NCBI GenBank assembly: GCA_033764095.1
Contig: JANRJF010000441.1
Location: 1-12,724 of the forward strand
Origin: JBDTMT01 sp033764095
GTDB lineage: Bacteria; Desulfobacterota; Binatia; HRBIN30; CADEER01
Reading direction: 5' to 3'
DNA length: 12,724 bases
Shown here piece after piece: positions 7,396 through 12,724 of this stretch. The notes beneath the pieces were generated by a model that saw only the letters and a list, made by a program, of their open reading frames with translations, searched no databases and was not told where the DNA came from. How positions within the stretch are numbered: the stretch's first letter is position 1; the number at the start of each line of letters is the position of its first letter. A program made the translations under genes and the position numbers.

Positions 7396-7761
7396 ATGGG
7401 ATGGGCCACGCCGCCACCCGCGTTGGTGGCGCGCTTCGCGCGCCTGCTGCCGGCCGATCCGCGCGTCGAGCGGCGGCAGATGTTCGGCTGCCCGTGCGCC
7501 TTCGCCGACGGCCGGATGTTTGCCGGCCTGTTCCGCGATCGGCTCTTCGTCCGTCTGCCGGAGGCGATGCGCGGCAAGCTGATGGCCCTGGCGGGCGCCG
7601 GTCCGTTCGAGCCGCGGCCGGGGCAGGTCATGCGCGAGTACGTCTGCGTCCCCGCCGCACACCGCCGGGTGCGCGAATGGCTCGCGGCATCCGCCGAGTA
7701 CACCGCCGGCCTGCCGGCGCGCCCGGCGCGGCGGCGCCGCCGCACCCGCCGCCGGCGATGA
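7396..7761 (+). CDS. TfoX N-terminal domain protein
   Basis: 121 residues from the ATG at 7396. MFGCPCAFADGRMFAGLFRDRLFVRLPEA (29-57) and MREYVCVP (79-86) are the hallmarks of the TfoX_N (Sxy N-terminal) fold. TfoX/Sxy regulates competence in gammaproteobacteria, but stand-alone TfoX_N proteins like this one lack the C-terminal domain and their role is unknown. The C-terminus is almost pure arginine (residues 112-121), which may bind nucleic acid or simply reflect G+C-rich drift. The stop overlaps the start of the GST gene (ATGA, 4 nt), so the two are probably co-translated. An in-frame extension to 7264 was set aside because the added residues look non-coding and the domain begins soon after the chosen Met. 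No strong ribosome site is visible. Confidence 0.85.
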   Translation: MGWATPPPALVARFARLLPADPRVERRQMFGCPCAFADGRMFAGLFRDRLFVRLPEAMRGKLMALAGAGPFEPRPGQVMREYVCVPAAHRRVREWLAASAEYTAGLPARPARRRRRTRRRR

Positions 7762-8516
7762 CGCTGCCGCTGCTGCACCACTTCCGCCTCTCGCACTACA
7801 ACGAGAAGGCGCGCTGGGCGTTGGACTTCAAGGGTGTCCGGCACCGCCGACGCGCCTACCTGCCGGGCCTGCACATGGCGCCGCTGCTGCTGCTCAGCGG
7901 CCAGCGGCAGGTGCCGGTATTGCGCGACGGCGCGGCGACCGTGGTCGGCTCGGCGGCGATCGTCGATCACCTCGAACGCACCCACCCCGATCCGCCGCTC
8001 TACCCCGCCGCACCGGCCCTGCGCGCCGCCGCGCTCGAGATCCAGACGCGCTTCGACGACCAGGTCGGCGGCCCGGCGCGCGCCGCCTTCTTCTTCGACG
8101 CGCTGCAGGACCCGCGCGCGCTCGCGCCCGCCTACACCCGCGGCCCCGGCCCGACGCGGGCGTTGTATCGCGCCATCTTCCCCGGCGTCGCACAGGTCAT
8201 GCGGCGGTCCCTCCACCTGAACGCGCAGACCGCCGCGCACGGCCGGCGCTGCATCGAGGAGGGGCTCGATCTCGTCGCCGCGCGCGGCGGCGCCGACGGC
8301 TACCTGGTCGGCGATTGCTTCAGCATCGCCGACCTCGCCGCTGCCGCGATCCTGTCCCCCGCGGTGCTGCCGCCCGAGTTTCCCTATCTACCACCGCAGC
8401 CGTACGCGCCGCTGATCGAGCAGTGGGTGGCGCGCTGGCGCGACCACCCCGGCGCCATCTGGGTGCGGACGATGTATCGCCGGCATCGCGGCCGCAGCGC
8501 CGCGCTGCGCGACTGA
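7758..8516 (+). CDS. Glutathione S-transferase family protein
   Basis: 252 residues. The N-terminal thioredoxin-like domain (about 3-76) has LSHYNEKARWALDFKGV at 11-27, where the nucleophile-stabilising Ser/Tyr of GSTs sits. It also has QVPVL with the cis-Pro at 53, and GSAAIVDHLE at 64-73, which contacts the gamma-glutamyl group. The C-terminal part is an all-helical GST domain with CFSIADLAAAA, the conserved N-capping box with its buried Asp. The protein should be a cytoplasmic GST using glutathione for conjugation or isomerisation; the substrate is unknown. It is coupled by a 4-nt overlap to the TfoX_N gene. It ends only 12 bp from the end of the convergent Coq4-like gene, with no room for a terminator between them. 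Confidence 0.9.
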   Translation: MTLPLLHHFRLSHYNEKARWALDFKGVRHRRRAYLPGLHMAPLLLLSGQRQVPVLRDGAATVVGSAAIVDHLERTHPDPPLYPAAPALRAAALEIQTRFDDQVGGPARAAFFFDALQDPRALAPAYTRGPGPTRALYRAIFPGVAQVMRRSLHLNAQTAAHGRRCIEEGLDLVAARGGADGYLVGDCFSIADLAAAAILSPAVLPPEFPYLPPQPYAPLIEQWVARWRDHPGAIWVRTMYRRHRGRSAALRD

Positions 8517-8528
8517 CGATCGCGGTCC

Positions 8529-9092
8529 TCAGCCGAACACCAGCCACGCCAGCCCGGCGAGCGGCGCCAGACCCATGACCACGCTGGCCGTCACCCAGCC
8601 GACGTACGCCGCGACATCGCCGGCGCTGGCCGCCGGCGTCGGGCGGTCGAGGGTCAGCGTCCGGCGGACGTCGCCGACCGACTGATCGAGCAGCGCATCC
8701 TGGAACTCGCCCTGGTAGTAGAGCGAGCGCGCGTGGCGACCGCGCACGAAGGCGCGCAGGGCGCGCCGCGGCGCGATGGTCGGCGCCAGGGACAGCGCCT
8801 GCAGGTTGAGCAACCAGGCCCAGGCGAACGGTCCGCAGCCGGCGCCGATCTCGTAGGCGGCGATCTCCACCTCGCCGGCCCAGTCGGTCTGGTAGCCGGT
8901 GATGATGTGGTGCAGGTCGTGGAACTTCACCGCCCGCACCCGTCCGGCGGCATTGGGAAAGTAGAGCGCGATCGGGCCGGCTTTCAGCTTCACCCACTTC
9001 TCGCTGTACGAGCTGTCGAAGCCGTTGGCGTCGAAGTAGCGCTGCCGGGCGGCGCGCATGCTCATGTTGTCGTCGTAGGTCACGGCGGTCAT
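8529..9092 (-). CDS. Coq4-like protein with HDxxHx11E metal site
   Basis: 187 residues. FHDLHHIITGYQTDWAGEVEI (57-77) contains exactly the HDxxHx(11)E motif (H58, D59, H62, E74) known from Coq4, the ubiquinone-biosynthesis protein that binds metal and is implicated in C1 decarboxylation/hydroxylation of the quinone head group. The following helices (AAYEIGAGCGPFAWAWLL) also fit. It is somewhat shorter than eukaryotic Coq4 and ends in a hydrophobic segment (about 161-187) that could anchor it in the membrane. The ATG overlaps the stop of the TetR-type gene (ATGA, 4 nt), so the regulator and this protein form one unit, which is unusual for a housekeeping quinone gene. A role in quinone or other isoprenoid/lipid head-group chemistry is inference. 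A Coq4-fold protein of different function is possible. Confidence 0.7.
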   Translation of the reverse strand: MTAVTYDDNMSMRAARQRYFDANGFDSSYSEKWVKLKAGPIALYFPNAAGRVRAVKFHDLHHIITGYQTDWAGEVEIAAYEIGAGCGPFAWAWLLNLQALSLAPTIAPRRALRAFVRGRHARSLYYQGEFQDALLDQSVGDVRRTLTLDRPTPAASAGDVAAYVGWVTASVVMGLAPLAGLAWLVFG

Positions 9093-9727
9093 GCCTTCCT
9101 CGCAGTCGTCAGGCCGGTCAGCAGCACGGCCAGGCTGGCGGCGAGCTGCGCGCGCGCCGCATCCAGGCTGGGCAGGATGCCGCCCACCCAGTTGATCAAC
9201 GTGAAGCAGTAGAGCGCGAAGGCGGCGTACGCGGTCTGCCCGGCGTCGACGCCGCGGCGCAGCTCGCCGCGGCGTTGCGCCGCCGCGATCAGCTCGGCGA
9301 TGCGCTTGAGGAAGTCGGCGGTGAAGGCGGTGACCCGGCCGCGCCGCTCGGCGTCGAGGAACATCAGCTCGGGCAGGAAGACGCGCGCCAGCGCCAGATC
9401 GCGCGCGTAATAGTCGTAGAGCTTGAAGAAGACGTGCTCGAGCTGCGCGCCGAGCGGCGCCTTCGCCGGCAGCGTCGCGAAGATGTCCGCCTCGACCGCC
9501 GCGATGTCGCGGTGGAAGAGGTGGATGAGCAGGTCCTTCTTCTCGGGGAAGTAGAGGAACAGCGTGCCGATGCCGATCCCCGCCTTCTCGGCAATGGCGC
9601 GGGTCGTCGTCGCGTCGAAGCCGCGCCTGGCGAACAGCGCCCGCCCCGCCTTCTCGATGCGCGCCAGCTTGTCCGCCTTGTTGCGGTCGCGCAGCCCGGC
9701 AATCTGAGCAGGATCGGTTCTGAGCAT
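9089..9727 (-). CDS. TetR/AcrR-family transcriptional regulator
   Basis: 212 residues from the ATG at 9727. The N-terminal DNA-binding domain is clear: RIEKAGRALFARRGFDATTTRAIAEKAGIGIGTLFLYFPEKKDLL at about 23-67, with the helix-turn-helix near 40-60 and the typical LFLYFPEKKDL motif. The rest is an all-helical ligand/dimerisation domain with no recognisable ligand signature. It overlaps the Coq4-like gene downstream by 4 nt and probably regulates it and itself. A 14-bp perfect palindrome spans the start codon and could be its operator. The frame stays open upstream to 9808, but those extra residues are encoded by the inverted repeat at 9776-9851 and are unlikely to be translated. No good ribosome site precedes the ATG, so a leaderless mRNA is possible. 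Confidence 0.9.
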   Translation of the reverse strand: MLRTDPAQIAGLRDRNKADKLARIEKAGRALFARRGFDATTTRAIAEKAGIGIGTLFLYFPEKKDLLIHLFHRDIAAVEADIFATLPAKAPLGAQLEHVFFKLYDYYARDLALARVFLPELMFLDAERRGRVTAFTADFLKRIAELIAAAQRRGELRRGVDAGQTAYAAFALYCFTLINWVGGILPSLDAARAQLAASLAVLLTGLTTARKA

Positions 9728-9733
9728 GCTCAG
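9720..9733. promoter_or_regulatory. Perfect 14-bp palindrome over the TetR start codon (candidate operator)
   Basis: The bases CTGAGCATGCTCAG read the same on both strands, and the central ATG is the proposed start codon of the TetR-type gene. TetR-family operators are commonly palindromes of this size close to their own promoter. Binding here would block transcription or early elongation of the regulator and the coupled Coq4-like gene. Operator function is inferred; only the palindrome is seen. Confidence 0.4.
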
Positions 9734-9775
9734 TTTCTTGTCAGGCGGCGGGGCGTGATGCAACCCACCCGCCGG

Positions 9776-9851
9776 GAACCACAAAGACACTAAGGCACCA
9801 AGGCACACGAAGCGCTTGGTGGGTCTTGGTGGCTTGGTGCCTTTGTGGTTC
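9776..9851. repeat. Loopless inverted repeat with 8-nt words between two minus-strand genes
   Basis: Arms of 38 nt (9776-9813 and 9814-9851) meet at a central AAGCGCTT with no spacer and pair imperfectly, with roughly six mismatches toward the middle. The arms are repeated words such as CACAAAGA, CACTAAGG and CACCAAGG. The element begins at the first base after the stop codon of the CBM2 protein gene and lies 48 bp upstream of the TetR start. It may end the CBM2 transcript; it may also be a dispersed repeat element. Confidence 0.85.
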
Positions 9852-12425
9852 TCAGCGCGCCGGGTTGGCCAGGTACGCCTGCGTCTTCACCATCCACCAC
9901 CAGCCGTCCGGCGGCGGGTCGCCGCGGCCGCGGGTGGATTCGCCGACGCCGTCACCGAACAGGGCAGCGATGACGCCGGCATCGCGCGCGGCGCTCAGGT
10001 GCTCGCGCCACTCGACGACGCTGCCGGCGGTCGACACCGAGTCGCGGTGCTCGGGGTCCTCGGCGCCGAAGTAGGCGAGGCGTTGACCGTTGGCGCCGGT
10101 GTCGAAGCGGTCGCCGTAGAAGAAGCTCGGCGCCGAGTCCTCGTAGTGCTGCGTCGTGTTGTCGAGGTCGGGGAAGGTGCCGCTCGGATCGTACGGGTTG
10201 GCGGCGAGGCTGTGGTTCACGTGCCCGACCGGCAACTGCCAGAGCACCACCGGTAGGCCGGTGCGTTGGTGCAGGCCGCCGCTGAACAGCAAGTAGTTGT
10301 TCCAGTGGATGGCGTTCCAGAACCAGGTCGAGCTCCACGGCGCGGTGGCGGCGCCGCCGAAGCCGCCGTCGAGGCCGTACTTGTCGATCGAGACGAAATG
10401 CGCGCCGTACGAGGCGACGCCGGCGACGAGGTAGTAGTCGGCGATACGCTGCGCCTCCAGCGCGATGCGCGCGCGTCCGGCGTCGATGCCGAGTGAGTCG
10501 GTGATGCGCATCAGCCCGCTGGCGGGGATGCCGGAGCCGTCGGTGAGACTCGCCCAGAGATTGAACTGCCACCCGAACACCGCGTTCGGGGCGCGCCGGC
10601 TGATCAGGTAGTTGACCGCCTGCACCAGGCCGACCAGCGTGTCGGGGAAGGCCGGATCGCTGGCACGGCTGAGCACACCGCTGTCGTAGACGGTGTGCAC
10701 GGCAGCGCCGATCTCGGTCGGCTGGCGGCCGGAAAGCTGCATCATGTACCCGATGAAGTCGGGCTCCAGCACCAGCCCGACCAGATCGCCGCCGCCCTCG
10801 GTGCGGATGATGTCGAGCGCCTTGACCAGGTTGTCCCAGTACGCGGTCATGTAGGACGCGCTCTGGATGTGGGCGAGATCGGTGAAATAGCTCTCGCCGG
10901 CGTCGGGGATGTTGTACCAGACGAAGAACGGGACCATGCCGAGCGTCTGGCTCTCGCGGATGTAGGAGCGGGCGCGATTGCCGCCGCCGCCCTGCCAGTC
11001 GTACCAGCCGCCGATCGGGCCGCCGTTGAGGTAGATGTAGCGGATGTCGACGCGGCGGTTCTTGGCGCCGCTGCCGAAGCCGCGCCACATGCCGAGATCG
11101 GTGGCGCTGTCCTCGCTCACCGAGCCGATCGCCAGATGCTCCGGCAGGCCGGGCAGCGCGCCGGCGCTGGTGCGCACGCGCACGCCGATGTGGCGCACCG
11201 CGCCGCTGGCGGCGTCGGTGATGCGCAGCCCGGCGCGCCCCGCGCCGACGGCGGTGATGCGCAGCGTCGGCCCGGCGACGATCGCCGCGTCGGCGACCGC
11301 CGGGTTGTTGCTCGCGACGCTGAACGCCGGTGTCGCGCCACCGGCGAGCGCGAGCGCGAAGTCGGTGACGCCCTGCACCACCGTGAGCTGCAACGCCGGA
11401 CTGAAGGGTTGATCGACGCCGGCGATCTGGATCGCCGCGCCGGCGCCCGGCGTCGAGGTCGGCGCCGGGCCGGCCTCGAAGCGGCAGGCGGCGCCGTTGA
11501 AGCGGCAGGCGGAGGGCACGCCGCTGGTGCCGTCGGCGGTGAAGCCGAAGCTCACCGTCGCGCCGCTGGCGATGCTGCCGTTCCAGCTCTCGTTGCGCAC
11601 CGCCCAGTGCGGCGGGCCGTTGGTCTGGATCACGCCGCTCCACAGCGAGGTGATGCGGTCGGCGAGGTCGAACTGCAGCGTCCAGCCGCTCACCGCGACG
11701 GCGCCGGTGTTGGTGAGGCGCACCTCGCCGTTGTAGCCCCTGTCCCAGACACTGGTGCGAGCGAAGGTGACGCGCACGCCGCTGGCGGCGAGCGCGGTGG
11801 CGGTCGGCGTCGCGCTCGCCAGCGGGCGCGTCGCGGTCGGGGTCGGCGTCGCCGGTGGTCGTGTCGCGGTCGCGGTCGGGCTGACGGCGGGACGCGTCGC
11901 GGTCGGGGTCGGGCTCGGTGGCGCGTTGGTGCGGGTGGCGGTCGGGCGCGTCGGCGTGCGGGTCGGCGTGGCGGGCGGACGGGTGTTGGTGCGCGTCACG
12001 CTGGCGGGCGGGCGCGTCGCGGTCGCCGGCGGGCGGGTGGCGGTGGGCGCGCTGACGCCGGCGCCGCGCACGCTGACGCCGCTGGCGATCGCGAACGGGC
12101 TGGCGACAAACCCGAAGCTGAGCGTCGCACCGGCGGCGAGATGCGGATTCCAGGCGGCGCCGGCGATCACGTAGTGCTGACCGACGTGCGAGACGATGCG
12201 CGCATCCCACAGCGAGGTGATGCTGGCGGCGAGATCCATCTCCACCACCCAGTTGGTGAGCGCGGTCGCGCCCGGATTGCTGATCCGCACCTCGGCCTGG
12301 AAGCCGCTCGCCCACTGGTTGACGACGACGACGCTCGCCGTCTGCGCGGTCGCGGCATGCGCGGTGCACACCACGACCAGCGCCATCGCCAGGCCTCCCC
12401 AGGCCCGCGTGGCTCGTGCCCACAT
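9852..12425 (-). CDS. Secreted protein with two CBM2 domains, Ig-like domain and C-terminal putative glycoside hydrolase (GH6-like)
   Basis: 857 residues from the ATG at 12425, chosen for the AGGAG six bases upstream and the signal peptide (1-28, cleaved near AHAATAQ). First comes a family 2 cellulose-binding-like domain (about 29-123; W38, W59, W73, W92). A Thr/Pro/Arg linker follows (126-211), then a second CBM2-like domain (216-317; W227, W248, W262, W281). Residues about 332-418 look like a bacterial Ig-like (BIG2-type) domain. Residues 424-857 look like an alpha/beta barrel: strands end in FVWYNIPD (501-508), LVLEPDF (551-557), FGWQFNLWA, FVSIDKYGLDG (677-687) and LPVVLWQLP. The E-P-D and the FVWYNIP stretch recall GH6 cellulases, where the Asp of E-P-D is the catalytic acid (D556 here). 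The RDC of GH6 is not kept. The protein is probably secreted and bound to cellulose or another beta-glucan; catalysis is inferred. Confidence 0.85.
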   Translation of the reverse strand: MWARATRAWGGLAMALVVVCTAHAATAQTASVVVVNQWASGFQAEVRISNPGATALTNWVVEMDLAASITSLWDARIVSHVGQHYVIAGAAWNPHLAAGATLSFGFVASPFAIASGVSVRGAGVSAPTATRPPATATRPPASVTRTNTRPPATPTRTPTRPTATRTNAPPSPTPTATRPAVSPTATATRPPATPTPTATRPLASATPTATALAASGVRVTFARTSVWDRGYNGEVRLTNTGAVAVSGWTLQFDLADRITSLWSGVIQTNGPPHWAVRNESWNGSIASGATVSFGFTADGTSGVPSACRFNGAACRFEAGPAPTSTPGAGAAIQIAGVDQPFSPALQLTVVQGVTDFALALAGGATPAFSVASNNPAVADAAIVAGPTLRITAVGAGRAGLRITDAASGAVRHIGVRVRTSAGALPGLPEHLAIGSVSEDSATDLGMWRGFGSGAKNRRVDIRYIYLNGGPIGGWYDWQGGGGNRARSYIRESQTLGMVPFFVWYNIPDAGESYFTDLAHIQSASYMTAYWDNLVKALDIIRTEGGGDLVGLVLEPDFIGYMMQLSGRQPTEIGAAVHTVYDSGVLSRASDPAFPDTLVGLVQAVNYLISRRAPNAVFGWQFNLWASLTDGSGIPASGLMRITDSLGIDAGRARIALEAQRIADYYLVAGVASYGAHFVSIDKYGLDGGFGGAATAPWSSTWFWNAIHWNNYLLFSGGLHQRTGLPVVLWQLPVGHVNHSLAANPYDPSGTFPDLDNTTQHYEDSAPSFFYGDRFDTGANGQRLAYFGAEDPEHRDSVSTAGSVVEWREHLSAARDAGVIAALFGDGVGESTRGRGDPPPDGWWWMVKTQAYLANPAR
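11793..12050 (-). repeat. Low-complexity coding repeat: Thr/Pro/Arg linker
   Basis: This stretch encodes residues 126-211 of the CBM2 protein as degenerate copies of TATRPPATPT-type units. At DNA level it is a run of near-repeats of CGCGTCGCGGTCGG-like words. It links the two cellulose-binding domains and is probably flexible, extended and possibly O-glycosylated. It also produces a long glycine/valine-rich open frame on the opposite strand that is a by-product. Such tracts can change length by slippage. Confidence 0.85.
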
Positions 12426-12431
12426 GCGATT

Positions 12432-12436
12432 CTCCT
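12432..12436 (-). promoter_or_regulatory. Ribosome binding site fixing the CBM2-protein start
   Basis: AGGAG within GAGAAGGAG lies six bases before the ATG at 12425. It favours this start over the longer in-frame extension to 12566, whose extra residues would come from the inverted-repeat DNA. Confidence 0.75.
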
Positions 12437-12459
12437 TCTCCCCGACACGGATGCCGCTC

Positions 12460-12724
12460 CCGTGCCGCCGACCGCGGAGATGGCGGCGTGCGAGGTTTTG
12501 CGACGCACGCCCGGCGACGAGCGCCTTGAAATTGGCGTGCGGGCTCGATGAGCGGTTTGAAGCCACGGATTACACGGATTTCACGGACGAGGTCTTCGTC
12601 CGTGAAATCCGTGTAATCCGTGGCTTCATAGCCCTCATCGCGTCCGCGCCAATTTCAAGGCGCTCGTCGCCGGGCGTGCGTCGCAAAACCTCGCACGCCT
12701 CCATCTCCGCGGTCGGCGGCACGG
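12460..12724. repeat. Long inverted repeat, 78-bp outer arms, reaching the window end
   Basis: Outer arms at 12460-12537 and 12647-12724 are reverse complements at 77 of 78 positions (the difference is at 12484 against 12700). Between them lie short poorly matched stretches and an inner perfect inverted repeat. Each outer arm holds its own stem, GGCGTGCG/CGCACGCC with an 11-nt loop (12485-12511 in the left arm), and this stem is intact in both copies. The left arm is the upstream leader of the CBM2-protein gene; the right arm is the same leader pointing the other way. The right arm runs to the last base, so its true length is unknown. Confidence 0.85.
12558..12628. repeat. Perfect 33-bp inner inverted repeat with 9-nt words
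   Basis: Arms 12558-12590 and 12596-12628 pair perfectly around a 5-nt loop (GGTCT). Each arm is about three copies of a 9-nt word close to ACACGGATT. It is the core of the larger inverted repeat and has lower G+C than its surroundings. No gene overlaps it. Words of this kind seem familiar to me from spacers of other G+C-rich environmental bacteria, but that is memory and unchecked. Confidence 0.9.

Noticed and set aside
9728..9808. N-terminal extension of the TetR protein to an ATG at 9808
   Set aside because: The extra residues come mostly from the inverted repeat at 9776-9851 and do not resemble a TetR N-terminus; the ATG at 9727 gives the usual short lead into the helix-turn-helix.
10695..12551. 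Long plus-strand open frame opposite the CBM2 protein
   Set aside because: The Ala/Gly/Arg-rich sequence mirrors the minus-strand codons, and its end is the mirror of the linker repeat and inverted-repeat DNA.
12426..12566. N-terminal extension of the CBM2 protein to 12566
   Set aside because: It would put a non-signal basic stretch ahead of a good signal peptide, and a strong AGGAG marks the ATG at 12425.
12558..12628. Repeated short words considered as a CRISPR array
   Set aside because: Words are only 8-9 nt with no unique spacers and form an inverted, not direct, arrangement; no cas genes are present.

Overview
The window is G+C-rich throughout (third codon positions are almost all G or C). 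The gene set is a diheme cytochrome c, a DprE1/DprE2-type pair, a YfhO-family membrane protein, a class III CoA-transferase, a DUF2934 protein, a TfoX_N protein, a glutathione transferase, a Coq4-like protein with a TetR regulator, and a large secreted CBM2 protein with a threonine/proline/arginine linker. This suggests a free-living Gram-negative-type bacterium of soil or sediment, perhaps Binatota or another former deltaproteobacterial lineage. That placement is inference from gene content; there is no rRNA or other marker gene here.

Layout. 1-2911 (minus strand): a diheme cytochrome c cut by the left edge, then an SDR reductase (DprE2-like) and an FAD oxidase (DprE1-like) that overlap by 4 nt and are probably translationally coupled. 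Together they would epimerise a polyprenyl-phospho-ribose to the arabinose form for cell-envelope glycans. 3038-5568 (plus strand, divergent): a possible 87-residue unknown protein and a 746-residue YfhO/GT-C-like membrane protein, also envelope-related. 5687-6841 (plus): a CaiB/BaiF CoA-transferase. 6979-7242 (minus): a DUF2934 protein with a basic tail. 7396-8516 (plus): a TfoX_N protein overlapping a GST by 4 nt. 8529-9727 (minus): a TetR regulator overlapping a Coq4-like gene by 4 nt, with a 14-bp palindrome over the regulator's start codon. 9852-12425 (minus): a secreted protein with two CBM2 domains, an Ig-like domain and a C-terminal barrel whose E-P-D motif recalls GH6 cellulases.

The most unusual feature is the spacer DNA. 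Four gene boundaries (5572-5673, 6869-6951, 9776-9851, 12460-12724) each hold a different long inverted repeat whose arms are short 8-9 nt words repeated several times. The last has a perfect 33-bp inner stem flanked by 78-bp outer arms (77/78 identical). The outer arms duplicate, in opposite orientation, the leader of the CBM2-protein gene, and the right arm reaches the final base of the window. No transposase, CRISPR array, tRNA or rRNA was seen. All similarity statements come from reading the sequence and remembered family motifs; no search was run.
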